Positions 1 through 9,700 of a stretch of DNA of 64,000 nucleotides are shown one piece after another (within the stretch, counting starts at the first letter, position 1; every line of letters begins with the position of its first letter). This DNA comes from JBCCTX01 sp964652565 (GTDB lineage: Bacteria; Bacteroidota; Bacteroidia; J057). The notes beneath the pieces were generated by a model, which worked only from the letters and a program-made list of their open reading frames with translations, had not been told where the DNA came from and ran no database searches. Location: NCBI GenBank assembly GCA_964652565.1, contig CAZZEC010000003.1:1-64000 (forward strand), written 5' to 3'. Made by a program: the position numbers and the translations under genes.

Positions 1-92
1 CCGATGCAAATACGTATCGGATTCTTCGACCTTCTCTCTCCTCATAATCCATCGCTGCAAGGGGGTATGCTTGTATTTAATATTGTCCACTC

Positions 93-178
93 GCTTAATT
101 ATGATTTAAATGTTTATATATCGAATCAACTTAAGCTACTGATTAGTAGCTGTTAATGATTTTAGTGCATTTGCTCTG
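93..178 (+). mobile_element. MITE-like element, partial or degraded copy
   Basis: The right part matches the complete copies at 25629-25753 and 38879-39002: the AT-rich core, the hairpin AGCTACT-GATT-AGTAGCT (135-152) and the right terminal repeat ending TGCATTTGCTCTG at 178. No convincing left terminal repeat or target duplication is visible; a left end expected near position 54 would fall in GCAAGGGGGTATGC, which only vaguely resembles CAGGGCAAACGCAC. It could be an old, rearranged or truncated copy. It lies about 100 bp upstream of the ABC transporter ATPase gene. Confidence 0.6.
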
Positions 179-281
179 ACTCTAAACACTGAATCAGGAA
201 TAGAAGTTAAATCTTTGTTGTATGAAAATGTTTTGAATCTAATTAGTCGTTATCATCGTAATCATGTTGTAATATATTCAC

Positions 282-1007
282 ATGTTAGAAGTCAACAACC
301 TTTCAAAGATCTTTCAATCGGGAAAGAGATCCTTAACCGTGTTAAGTAATATTAATTTTAGCATTGACGCAGGAGATACTGTGGCTATAGTCGGGCCTTC
401 CGGGAGTGGCAAGACTACATTGCTAGGCTTGTGTGCAGGGCTGGATAGGGCTACAGAGGGAAAAGTAATATTAAACGGAATCACACTTGACGAATTGAAC
501 GAAGATGGTCGGGCAGAAGTGAGGAATGAATTTGTGGGATTTATCTTCCAGAATTTTCAGTTGCTTTCCACCTTAAATGCATTAGAGAATGTAATGGTTC
601 CTATGGAATTAAAAGGTATGTCTCAGACAACAAAATTGGCCAAGGACCTATTAGGCAGAGTGGGTTTAGGAGACCGTTTTGACCATTATCCCAGTCAACT
701 GTCTGGTGGCGAGCAACAGCGTGTAGCTTTAGCCAGGGCGTTTGCTAATCAGCCTAAGATATTATTTGCCGATGAACCTACAGGAAATCTGGATGAAGAG
801 ACGAGTGAGACAGTAGAGAAACTCATTTTTGATTTAAACCGGGAAGCAGGTACTACTTTGGTACTAGTGACACATGATATGGAGTTGGCTGCCAAGACCA
901 GCCGAATTATTAGATTGAAGGGAGGAAAGGTAATCAGTGATGAACGATCAGACGGTACATTATTAAACACTCGTGAAATCGTGGATCAAAAAACATCCAA
1001 TAGCTGA
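282..1007 (+). CDS. ABC transporter ATP-binding protein (LolD/YbbA type)
   Basis: A 241-aa ATPase subunit that would power the FtsX-type permease encoded 78 bp downstream; this pair type (LolD/MacB/YbbA-YbbP) acts in lipoprotein or envelope-related export. Visible motifs are Walker A GPSGSGKTT (38-46), Q-loop Q90, signature LSGGEQQ (140-146), Walker B ILFADEP (160-166) and the switch histidine H198 in VTHD. The length is normal and nothing is missing. The start ATG is the first in frame and places the usual MLEVNNLSK N-terminus. The substrate cannot be told from sequence; YbbA-like is inferred from the permease's size. Confidence 0.9.
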   Translation: MLEVNNLSKIFQSGKRSLTVLSNINFSIDAGDTVAIVGPSGSGKTTLLGLCAGLDRATEGKVILNGITLDELNEDGRAEVRNEFVGFIFQNFQLLSTLNALENVMVPMELKGMSQTTKLAKDLLGRVGLGDRFDHYPSQLSGGEQQRVALARAFANQPKILFADEPTGNLDEETSETVEKLIFDLNREAGTTLVLVTHDMELAAKTSRIIRLKGGKVISDERSDGTLLNTREIVDQKTSNS

Positions 1008-1085
1008 TAGCAATATTCTCAAATTTTTCTAGATACTTAAGAGCGCTTAAATACACATACGGTTAGTCTTAATAATGATACGTCT

Positions 1086-3608
1086 ATGAAATGGACCTGG
1101 CTGATGAAAATGGCATGGAGGGATAGTCGGAAAAGCAGGGGAAGATTATTACTCTTTGTAACCTCAATTATTGTAGGTATCGCTGCATTGGTGGCGATTA
1201 ACTCTTTTGGTGATAACTTAAAAAAGGATATTAATTCACAAGCAGGAGAATTGCTAGGGGCAGATATGGTCATTGAAACGCGGATACAGCCTGATTCAGT
1301 ATTAAATGCTTTATTGGATTCACTAGGAGGTAGGCAGGCTTATGAGACAAGTTTTGCGTCTATGCTATATTTTCCCAAGACTGAAAACAGCAGACTAGTA
1401 GAAGTAAGGGCCTTGGAAGGAGATTTTCCTTTTTATGGAAAACTGGATACAGAACCCTCAGGAGCAAAACAGTTTATTGATCTGGCACCCAACGTATTAG
1501 TAGATCGAAATGCAATGCTCCAATACGATGCAGAAGTTGGAGATTCGGTGAGGATTGGAAACGTTACCTTCCGAATAGCTGGGAATCTATTACAGGCACC
1601 AGGACGTACAGGGCTGGCATCCACTTTTGCCCCGGTAGTTTATATGCCCATGGAATTATTAGAAGAGACGGGACTTATCCGAAAGGGTAGTCGTGTAGAG
1701 TATAAGAGGTACTACAAATTTGAAGAAGAAGTAGATGTGGAGGCTGTAGCAGGTGTAATTAAACCGCGCTTGAGAAAAGATAATATTCAAGTTGAGACAT
1801 TAGAAGATCGAAAAGAATCAATTGGTGAAGCATTTACCAACCTGACCAGATTCTTAAATCTGATAGCATTCATAGCCCTATTGCTGGGAAGTCTGGGAGT
1901 AGCAAGTGCTGTTCATATATATATTAAAGACAAAATTGATACTGTTGCAATCCTTCGGTGTCTGGGAGCATCTGGTAGGCAATCTTTTATGATATTTTTA
2001 GTCCAGGTAGCATGTATGGGATTCATAGGTTCCGTTCTGGGGGTTGGTGCAGGTAGCTTGATACAAGTATTGTTGCCATTGGTTCTGAAAGAGTTTTTGC
2101 CATTTGAGGCAAGTACAGATATCTCCTTACAAGCCATAGGACAGGGGATGATCATGGGTATGAGCATTTCATTACTATTTGCGTTATTGCCACTCCTATC
2201 GATAAGAAATATCTCACCTTTGAATACCCTTAGAGCAGCTTTTGAAGAGCAGAGATCTACATTTGATGGGGCTAGAATCGCTGTAGGAGGATTGATCATT
2301 ACCTTTATCATAGGATTTGCATACTACCAAATTCGTTCTTGGGGCGAAGCATTGGGGTTTGCAGGTGCCATAGTGTTAGGATTTCTGGTCCTGTCTGGTA
2401 CTGCTACGCTTATCATGTGGTTGGCACGAAGGTATTTTCCTGTAAAGTGGAATTATCTTTTTCGGCAAGGACTTGCCAATTTATTCCGACCCAACAATCA
2501 AACCCTGATCTTAATGATTGCTATTGGGTTGGGAACGGCAATGATTACTACACTATTTTTCGTACAGGGGATACTATTAGATCAACTCAATTTATCCGAT
2601 AGGAGAAATTCACCCAATATCATGTTGTTTGACATTCAGTCCCAACAACGAGAACAACTTGCACAATTGACCAGAGATTTTGAATTACCAGTGATGCAAG
2701 ATTTATCTATTGTAACCATGCGAGTTCAGACTCTTGATGGCCGGACCAAGACCGAAGTGATGAATGACTCTACAGCAAATGTTCCGAATTGGGTTTTCAA
2801 TAGCGAATTGCGTGTTACGTTTCGAGATAGCTTGATTGAGTCGGAAGAAATTATTGAAGGGACATGGACTCCATATGTTGATTATCCCAATGACACGGTG
2901 TTCATTTCACTAGAGGAAGGGTTTGCTGATCGGGCCAATGTGGGAATCGGAGATCCAATAGAATTCAATGTACAAGGTGCCATCATTCCTACTGTTGTGG
3001 GAAGCATTCGAAAGATGGAGTTTGATCGAATGAATTTTCTCATCCTATTTCCCGGAGGAGTACTTGATAACGCCCCGCAATTTCACATCATTACTACCAG
3101 AGCTGACTCTGTGCAGCAAGCTGCTGCTTATCAACGTGCAGTAGTCAAGCAATATCCGACTGTATCAGTCATAGATTTGGGGTTGATTCTTAATACTATT
3201 GATCAAATTCTGGGAAAAATTGCATTTGTGATACAATTTATGTCCTTATTCAGCATTATTACGGGTTTGTTAGTATTAATTGGATCTGTGATCATAAGCA
3301 AGTATCAACGGATTCAGGAAAGTGTATTGCTCCGTACGATAGGTGCCAGACGACATCAGGTACTGTGGATAAATGCGCTGGAATATATTTTCCTTGGTAC
3401 ACTCGCTGCCCTTACAGGCATATTGCTATCTGTACTCTTCAGTTGGATATTGGCACGTTTTAATTTCGAGACCGAATTTCATCCTCAATTTTATATCCCT
3501 TTAATTGTATGGCTTTCTGTAGCAGTGCTCACGACGGGGATTGGTCTGCTCAACGTGAGGGGAATCTTGAATCAGCCTCCCTTAGAAGTGTTGAGAAAGG
3601 AAATATAA
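1086..3608 (+). CDS. FtsX-like ABC transporter permease (YbbP type, 840 aa)
   Basis: An inner-membrane permease partnered with the ATPase just upstream. It has one N-terminal membrane segment (about 22-42), a large extracytoplasmic MacB-like domain, an FtsX block of membrane segments (about 255-385), further hydrophobic segments near 400-450 and 480-500, a second extracytoplasmic domain (about 510-700) and a C-terminal FtsX block (about 710-825). Two FtsX modules and about 800 aa are characteristic of the YbbP/predicted ABC permease group rather than the shorter LolC/E or MacB. No frame damage is seen. The two genes are co-directional and probably one transcript. Confidence 0.88.
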   Translation: MKWTWLMKMAWRDSRKSRGRLLLFVTSIIVGIAALVAINSFGDNLKKDINSQAGELLGADMVIETRIQPDSVLNALLDSLGGRQAYETSFASMLYFPKTENSRLVEVRALEGDFPFYGKLDTEPSGAKQFIDLAPNVLVDRNAMLQYDAEVGDSVRIGNVTFRIAGNLLQAPGRTGLASTFAPVVYMPMELLEETGLIRKGSRVEYKRYYKFEEEVDVEAVAGVIKPRLRKDNIQVETLEDRKESIGEAFTNLTRFLNLIAFIALLLGSLGVASAVHIYIKDKIDTVAILRCLGASGRQSFMIFLVQVACMGFIGSVLGVGAGSLIQVLLPLVLKEFLPFEASTDISLQAIGQGMIMGMSISLLFALLPLLSIRNISPLNTLRAAFEEQRSTFDGARIAVGGLIITFIIGFAYYQIRSWGEALGFAGAIVLGFLVLSGTATLIMWLARRYFPVKWNYLFRQGLANLFRPNNQTLILMIAIGLGTAMITTLFFVQGILLDQLNLSDRRNSPNIMLFDIQSQQREQLAQLTRDFELPVMQDLSIVTMRVQTLDGRTKTEVMNDSTANVPNWVFNSELRVTFRDSLIESEEIIEGTWTPYVDYPNDTVFISLEEGFADRANVGIGDPIEFNVQGAIIPTVVGSIRKMEFDRMNFLILFPGGVLDNAPQFHIITTRADSVQQAAAYQRAVVKQYPTVSVIDLGLILNTIDQILGKIAFVIQFMSLFSIITGLLVLIGSVIISKYQRIQESVLLRTIGARRHQVLWINALEYIFLGTLAALTGILLSVLFSWILARFNFETEFHPQFYIPLIVWLSVAVLTTGIGLLNVRGILNQPPLEVLRKEI

Positions 3609-4033
3609 TTCTCTATTGAGTAATTGTTGAAAAATAAGTCAAATTTATTCAACAGTTTATATGAAATTATTACATTTTAACATAAATAGGATGAAGTGTA
3701 TTTTTTTTGTTTTGAAAGTTGAAGGTAATCATTCAACAAAATATGAATAGAGGGAAAGAGGTAAGAATGACTGATAAATGGAGTGAGATAAGGTTAAATG
3801 ATAAAAGATATATTGTGCAGATGTAATATTTTATGAATTTTTGTCGGAGCAAAGATCATCAATTGGCAAATTTCAGAAATACGAGGCAACAAACCGTTAA
3901 AACTCACCGTTATTAAATTAAATAATAGATGAAAACAAACGACAATTAAAAATTGTTTCTATCATCCCACAGTTTTTACATTTGTTTCAGTATTATTCCA
4001 CACATATTATTAATTAATTATCTCGACTAATCT
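3609..4033. other. AT-rich intergenic region, no gene seen
   Basis: These 425 bp between the FtsX permease and a small membrane-protein ORF are AT-rich. A weak inverted repeat (GTTGAA ... TTCAAC, about 3625-3653) follows the permease stop but has no T-tract. The longest open stretch with ATG is a 27-codon frame at 3742, with no features of a real gene. Confidence 0.5.
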
Positions 4034-4237
4034 ATGAAGTTGTTGAAAAAACTTTTTTCCCCATTTGATTTGGGAAAGCAAGTTGTCACAGCATTGTATC
4101 TTGCTCTTATCCTTGTCTTATTGCCTTTGTTAACCCTTCGAAATATTTGGGGAGAATACCTTGGAACCATGGGGGTCCTCATCACATTTTTAACTATTTG
4201 GGGGTTGAATGAAGAATTTAATGAAAAAGAAGAGTAG
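4034..4237 (+). CDS. small membrane protein, 67 aa, unknown function
   Basis: A short ORF with a basic N-terminus (MKLLKKLFSPFDLGK), two hydrophobic stretches (about 18-36 and 45-58) and a short acidic tail (NEEFNEKEE). This charge pattern fits a small inner-membrane protein with both ends in the cytoplasm. I do not recognise a family. It stands alone between an AT-rich gap and a MITE copy, so expression is uncertain. The membrane-protein character argues for a real gene; its size and isolation argue for caution. Confidence 0.5.
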   Translation: MKLLKKLFSPFDLGKQVVTALYLALILVLLPLLTLRNIWGEYLGTMGVLITFLTIWGLNEEFNEKEE

Positions 4238-4381
4238 ATCGTTGATTTGGATTGAGTTAGGAGATTGTAGTTCATGATCGTCTTAGGGAGTACTGATATA
4301 TCGGGAAGCAAATACTTTGTTTGTAGATAGGCAAAGATGATATATTGGTTACCTTAGATCAAACACTGATCTGCTACACTT

Positions 4382-4505
4382 CAGGGCAAATGCACTAAAA
4401 TCATTAACAGCTACTAATCAGAAGCTTACATTTATCTAATATGTAAATACTTTGATTGCAATCAATTGAAAATGAATTATTCATGAAATTTGGTGCGTTC
4501 GCCCT
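4382..4505 (-). mobile_element. MITE-like element, complete copy, inverted orientation
   Basis: The element starts CAGGGCAAATGCAC (4382) and ends GTGCGTTCGCCCT (4505), which are imperfect terminal inverted repeats. Its interior is the reverse complement of the copies at 25.6 and 38.9 kb, including the AGCTTCT-GATT-AGTAGCT hairpin. The direct repeat CTACACTT flanks it at 4374-4381 and 4507-4514. The right-hand repeat includes the TAG stop codon (complement of 4507-4509) of the CNNM/CorC gene, so the element landed at the very 3' end of that gene and duplicated its stop. It carries no ORF of its own. Confidence 0.85.
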
Positions 4506-4506
4506 T

Positions 4507-5820
4507 CTACACTTCAATCTGTTCTACCTTTACCAAAATAATTTTATTGGGAGAAGCTTTCTCTACGGTCATTTGATAGTTTCCTATGACTACCACCTGC
4601 CCAAGTTGGGGAATGTCTTCCAAATAATAGAGGATCAGTCCACCAAGCGTAGTAAAATACTCTTCGTCTGGAAGTGTAAATTCTATATCATTGTTATCAT
4701 TGATATCGTCAATTTCAAGCCTGGCGCCTAGAAGATAGGTGCCATCGTCTTGTTTTATACATATCATATCTTCTTCTACTTCTTCATCAAGGTCATCATG
4801 TTCGTCCTCAATTTCTCCGAATACCTCTTCTACCAAGTCCTCTATCGTAATCATACCAGCAGTTCCTCCAAACTCATCCACAACTAATGCTACACTTCGC
4901 TTACTTTCTGTAAATTCTCCCAGCAATATATTAGCTGGCATTGTCTCAGGTACTACAAAGACTGGTTGAAGAATATCATTTATTAATTGAGGTTTACTAA
5001 ACATTCCATGTGAATGAACAAACCCCCTGATTTCATCCATATCTTTTCCATACACGAGAATCTTGGACAATTGGGTTTCTATAAATTTCTCCATGAGCTC
5101 ATCCACCGTACTATCAACTGAAATAGCTTGTATTTCAGTTCTGGGGATCATACATTCTTTTGCTTTAATGTCTTTGAGTCTAAGTGCATTACTTAGCATA
5201 TGAGTATCCAGGTCTTCCACAGGGAGGCTTTCACTGGCTTCTAATACTTCAAGTATGTATGCATCAAGATCTTTTTTGCCAAGTTCAACCACCTTTTCAT
5301 CAGTCTTTACTTGAAAAATATAGCGTAATATGACTTTCGATATATAATTGATCAGCAGAATGGGAATGTATAATACCTTGTGGATAACATTGAGGACGTA
5401 GGCCAGAGGATAAACGACTCTGTCTGAATTTTGCCTAAATATGGCTTTAGGAATGTATTCAGCAAATACTAAGATCAGCAACGTCGCTGCTACTGTTTGA
5501 ATCAATGTATAAAGAAATGACTGTTCATCACGAGAGATCCCTAAATTATCACTTAAAAAAGGTTCAGTTAAGAGTTCCCATTTTTGGGTAAACAATACAA
5601 GTGCAATATTATTACCTATCAGGATAGCAATAATAATTTCCTCTTTATGTTCATTAAAGGCAGACAGAATTCTCGCAGCTCGGCTTCCCTGTTTCAGCTT
5701 CAATTCAATTTTTAGGCGATTGGCTGAAAGAAATGCAATTTCAGTTCCCGAAAAAATGAACGAAAGTGCAAGCATTAACAGAAGAATGCTCATACTCAAT
5801 ATGATCTCTACAGATTCCAT
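4507..5820 (-). CDS. CNNM-domain / CBS / CorC-HlyC protein (hemolysin family, GldE-like)
   Basis: An inner-membrane protein of the CNNM/CorC group, implicated in divalent-cation (Mg/Co) homeostasis; in Bacteroidota one paralogue is the gliding protein GldE. It has an N-terminal DUF21/CNNM region with FSGTEIAFLSANRLK and about four hydrophobic segments (roughly 5-25, 60-80, 95-125, 135-165), a CBS pair (about 205-330, including MIPRTEIQAI and VVDEFGGTAGMIT), an acidic linker and a CorC_HlyC domain (about 350-435). It is the last gene of the leftward run containing lptC, a common Bacteroidota neighbourhood. Its stop codon lies inside the target duplication of a MITE copy. Whether it is GldE itself cannot be decided here. 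Confidence 0.85.
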   Translation of the reverse strand: MESVEIILSMSILLLMLALSFIFSGTEIAFLSANRLKIELKLKQGSRAARILSAFNEHKEEIIIAILIGNNIALVLFTQKWELLTEPFLSDNLGISRDEQSFLYTLIQTVAATLLILVFAEYIPKAIFRQNSDRVVYPLAYVLNVIHKVLYIPILLINYISKVILRYIFQVKTDEKVVELGKKDLDAYILEVLEASESLPVEDLDTHMLSNALRLKDIKAKECMIPRTEIQAISVDSTVDELMEKFIETQLSKILVYGKDMDEIRGFVHSHGMFSKPQLINDILQPVFVVPETMPANILLGEFTESKRSVALVVDEFGGTAGMITIEDLVEEVFGEIEDEHDDLDEEVEEDMICIKQDDGTYLLGARLEIDDINDNNDIEFTLPDEEYFTTLGGLILYYLEDIPQLGQVVVIGNYQMTVEKASPNKIILVKVEQIEV

Positions 5821-5912
5821 GTACTGAAAGATATGTGCTCAAAGTTAAGTGTAAATGATTGAAAGTATGCTGGAGAAATGTCAAGGAAGGATATCATAAA
5901 TTATGTTAGCCA

Positions 5913-6137
5913 TCAATTTGAGGTATCTAAATCTTGTTCAATCTGTTCAATTTCTTTTTTCAATTCTCTGTCTATACGTAGACGTCTTTTCCTACGAAAA
6001 AGATACATAATAACACATGCCAAGATAGCTATCAAGAGTGTTATCCATGTTTGATGATTCAGGTATTCATTTTCCAGGATAATAAAAACCAGCATCATGC
6101 CTGCGGCTGCAAGATAAATATATTCTACATAACGCAT
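5913..6137 (-). CDS. small two-helix membrane protein, 74 aa
   Basis: The sequence shows two hydrophobic helices (about 6-23 and 31-46), then a basic RRKRRLR stretch and a charged, probably coiled C-terminal helix (DRELKKEIEQIEQDLD). It sits between lptC (27 bp upstream) and the CNNM/CorC gene, in the same direction, so it is probably co-transcribed. I do not recognise a named family. The reading frame, operon position and membrane topology support a real gene. Confidence 0.6.
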   Translation of the reverse strand: MRYVEYIYLAAAGMMLVFIILENEYLNHQTWITLLIAILACVIMYLFRRKRRLRIDRELKKEIEQIEQDLDTSN

Positions 6138-6164
6138 ATCCTGTTTATCTTACCAAGATTAGCA

Positions 6165-6749
6165 TTAGAGTTCTTCCTCCATTTCCATCTCCCCTCTAAT
6201 ACCGAAAATTATATATGAAGTGAAATCGGTGTTGGATCTCAATCCTTTACTCCCCGTAATGATTCGGTCTGGAGTTGTAATTTTTACTGGTAGATAGGTG
6301 TAGACGGAATCTATTTCTTTATCCCAAAACAACTGCTCTGTCTCGAGCCTTTCTCCCTTGATATTAGTTACTAATACATTTTCATTCAATTCCGCTAACC
6401 CTCGATCTTTAAGAAAAGATCCTCTATCTGCTTTTACAATGCTTTCTACGACTCCTGGGGGATTATAGAATTGTATTTCTACTCCTCTATTGAAATAATG
6501 AACGATTTCAGGAGCCCCTTCTTCCTGGACTTCGTTTTTTTCTATAACATGAGGAGTGATTAATTCTGCCCTAAGATGGGCTGAATCTGAAAAATAATAA
6601 GTGACGCCAAAAGACTCTGTAGGGAGTATTTGTTCCTCATCCCAATTATCCACTGCAACCTCACTTTCTTCTTCGCAGGCAATAGTAAAAACAACGAGAA
6701 GAAAGCTAATAATTACATGTTGAATCTTAACAAGGGCTTCCAAACTCAT
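6165..6749 (-). CDS. lptC: LptC family lipopolysaccharide export protein
   Basis: LptC is the bitopic or lipid-anchored periplasmic part of the LptBFGC exporter that passes LPS to the LptA bridge. The 194-aa protein has an N-terminal hydrophobic segment ending in a lipobox-like TIAC, then the beta-jellyroll pattern of OstA/LptC proteins: FYNPPGVVESIVKADRG, NVLVTNIKGERLETEQLFWD, ITTPDRIITGSKGLRS. The last match (element defining -> target layer -> SKG) is typical. Its ATG overlaps the ccmF stop by 4 bp (ATGA), so translation is probably coupled. The short acidic tail (EMEMEEEL) is unremarkable. Confidence 0.85.
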   Translation of the reverse strand: MSLEALVKIQHVIISFLLVVFTIACEEESEVAVDNWDEEQILPTESFGVTYYFSDSAHLRAELITPHVIEKNEVQEEGAPEIVHYFNRGVEIQFYNPPGVVESIVKADRGSFLKDRGLAELNENVLVTNIKGERLETEQLFWDKEIDSVYTYLPVKITTPDRIITGSKGLRSNTDFTSYIIFGIRGEMEMEEEL

Positions 6750-9700
6750 TTTGTTTTATTATTTTCTTGTACTCGCCGATAGATAGATATCATAAATCCG
6801 GCAGTCAGAATAAACGTACCCAACCAAAGTAGATTGATATAAGGCTTTTGGATTGCCTTAATGATAACTTGATCTTCAAAAGGATTAGTTTGCTCTTGTA
6901 CTTGAATCCGAATAGCACCGTTTTTGGGGTCAATGTCTACAAAAGCAAAATCCAGAAATAACTCCTTGATACTAGCTTCCACCATACCCGGACGATTTTC
7001 CTTATCGATAGTATAAATCGGATTGACAAAGAATGTGTCTTGACGGGAGAAAGCGACAATGTTAGCTGCTGCTGCAATTTGATATTGTTGCAAATCCGGT
7101 CGATTAGATAATTCATTGATTCCTGCAAGGTACAATAACGTATTTCCAATGGATGCAGTATCTCCCACTTTGAGGTTTATGTCGTGATATGCATACTTAG
7201 GTCTTGTAGCTTCCTCCGGACTTGTACCGCTAACAAACACATAAATATCTTTTCCCAGGAAGATTTTTCGTGAAGGATGCGCGATAATCGCATTATCATC
7301 GTTTCCACTAGGTTCGACTTCAGGATATAAGACAAATGACTGAGCAGTATCTTTCATGGAAGCAAATTTTAGCCCGTATAATTTTCTGTTATTGATACGA
7401 GGTGGACGCAATGTCTCCAGGTTGGTATTGAGGAATTCCTCAACATATTCTACATCTACCTCGCTCGTCTCTGCTTGTTCATTAGGAGTATGATCAGCTA
7501 CAGGTCTTGCATCATTGTTAGTACCCTTTTCATTATTTGCGATGAAGGCATCTGTCCAGGGTAGGGCCATAGCAAATCGATCTCCCGTATTATCTTTGAA
7601 GCTAACTTTGAATCCATCTCCCCATTTTTCCAAGACTTCTACATCTTGCACTGGACCTTGAGCATGTTTGATCCCCAAATAGGTAACGAAATAATTACGT
7701 ATTTGATGAGGACGGTTTTTGAGTAGTAATACATTATCGACCCGCTCTGCTTCTGGCATATCTCTCAACTGTGCTGGAGTGAGGTTCTTGGAAATAATTT
7801 CATCATAGCCTGAAGAGAAAAGCATCCCAAGCAGCATCATTCCAAATCCAATATGTACTACCGTTCCTCCCATTACCTTTAACCCTTTTCTGTTTTTTCT
7901 GAGTATGGAAAGTAAAACTTGCCCATTTGCCAAAACTGCAAACAAGGCACTAAATAGAAGAAGTTCGTCTGCAAATGAGATAACAAAATATCTGACATAG
8001 GCAGCTGCTTTTACGAAAAAGTTTGCGTCTTCAACAGGAGTAATGATTTTCTCAAATATAGAATCAAATGCAAATTCCATTTGGAAATACATGCGATAGA
8101 TTAGGATCGCACACCCCGACAACATCGCAGTTAGGAAAGGGTAGTAGAGTGCATTTGCAACAGAAGCCTTTTGTTTGATCTTCCACCAGAGAAACTGGCC
8201 AATACCCGATACTATCCCAAATCCAATCGCAAACCAGACATTCCACTGATAGTAAAAAAGTTGTATATTAACGGGAGGGGCTAAATTCGTTCCCAATAAC
8301 TTATTAATAACAGGTAATGAGGTGGACAGCATGATCTCCAAACCAGAGAATACAAAAAGAAGTACCCCCAAGAACAACATAAATTCGGCACTCCACACCT
8401 TACCTTCATCAGGCTTTTGAGGTATTTTATTCCACCTCAGAATAAATGCGATAATAACCCAGGCGAAATATATGTAGCACAGAACCAATAATTGTCCCGA
8501 AAGCCCTAAATCTACAAACGTATGTACGGAAGTATCTCCCAAAATTCCACTCCTCGTAAGAAAAGTACTGTATAATACTAAAAGGAATGTACTTGCAATA
8601 AGGATCATGGAAAGTTTGAGATAAGATTTTTTCCGTTGATATATGAGCATTGCATGGAGAGACGCCACTCCGCATAACCACGGGACAAATGATGAATTTT
8701 CTACGGGGTCCCAATTCCAGTAACCACCAAAGTTGAGGGTTTCATAAGCCCAATAACCTCCCATAATAATTCCTACCCCCAGGATCATGACAGAAAATGT
8801 ATTCCAGGGCATAGCAGGCTTTATCCACTCGTGATAGGACCCTCTAATAAGCCCAGCGATAACGAATGAAAAAGGGATAGCTGTGGAAGCAAAACCTAAA
8901 AATAGGGTAGGAGGGTGAATGACCATCCAGTAGTTTTGTAGTAAAGGATTCAGCCCGCTACCATTGGTGGGTATAAAGTTAGGATCTGTCTGGAAAACTT
9001 CAGCATCGGGCAGTGCATCTTTCAACGTGATAAATGGACTACTTCCAATCTTCCATACGCCAGGCTCAAACATCATAGCCACCACTGCAATCGCGAGGAT
9101 AGTTACTCCAGAAAGAATGTCTACCATTGCATAGGAAGACTTCCGGGCGATCCGATCAATATATATAAGGGTAAAAATTCCAAATCCAATGATTGCCAGG
9201 ACAAATAAGGAAAAAGTAAAACTGTCCAGATTATCAAAAGTATGAACAAAAGACCATTGACTATAAAATCCTGCAATATCTCTACTCGTCATGATCAAGG
9301 TAGCAAACATGAAAAAGATAGCAGCAATATGATAGCTTCCATTTAGGGAAAGGGTTTTATTTTGGGTAAAGAGTCTATATGCAAGATAAATACCTGGTAA
9401 AATGGCTAATGCGTAATAGAATAATTCCACGGCGTCGGGTCCGAGATAAATTCCCAGTATCATGGAACTCAAAATTAATTCAATGGAAGCCAGAACAACC
9501 ATTACCAGATTACGCCAGTTGCTTCCTAAGAACATAATGATTGCACCCAGTACCGAGTGCCAGAAACACCACAGTAAAAAACTGCCTTCTTGACCCTCCC
9601 AAAAACAGGAGATCATAAATTCAATGGGAAGCTCATTTGATGAGTGAGACCATACGTAATGATATTGATATTGATGGGTGTATATTAGGTAAAAAAGCGT

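Noticed and set aside
1..52. Possible start of a leftward gene at the left edge (ATG at 52, reading MDYEEREGRRIRYVFAS)
   Set aside because: Only 17 codons are visible and a second frame (ATG at 45) is equally open; no motif is strong enough to call a gene.
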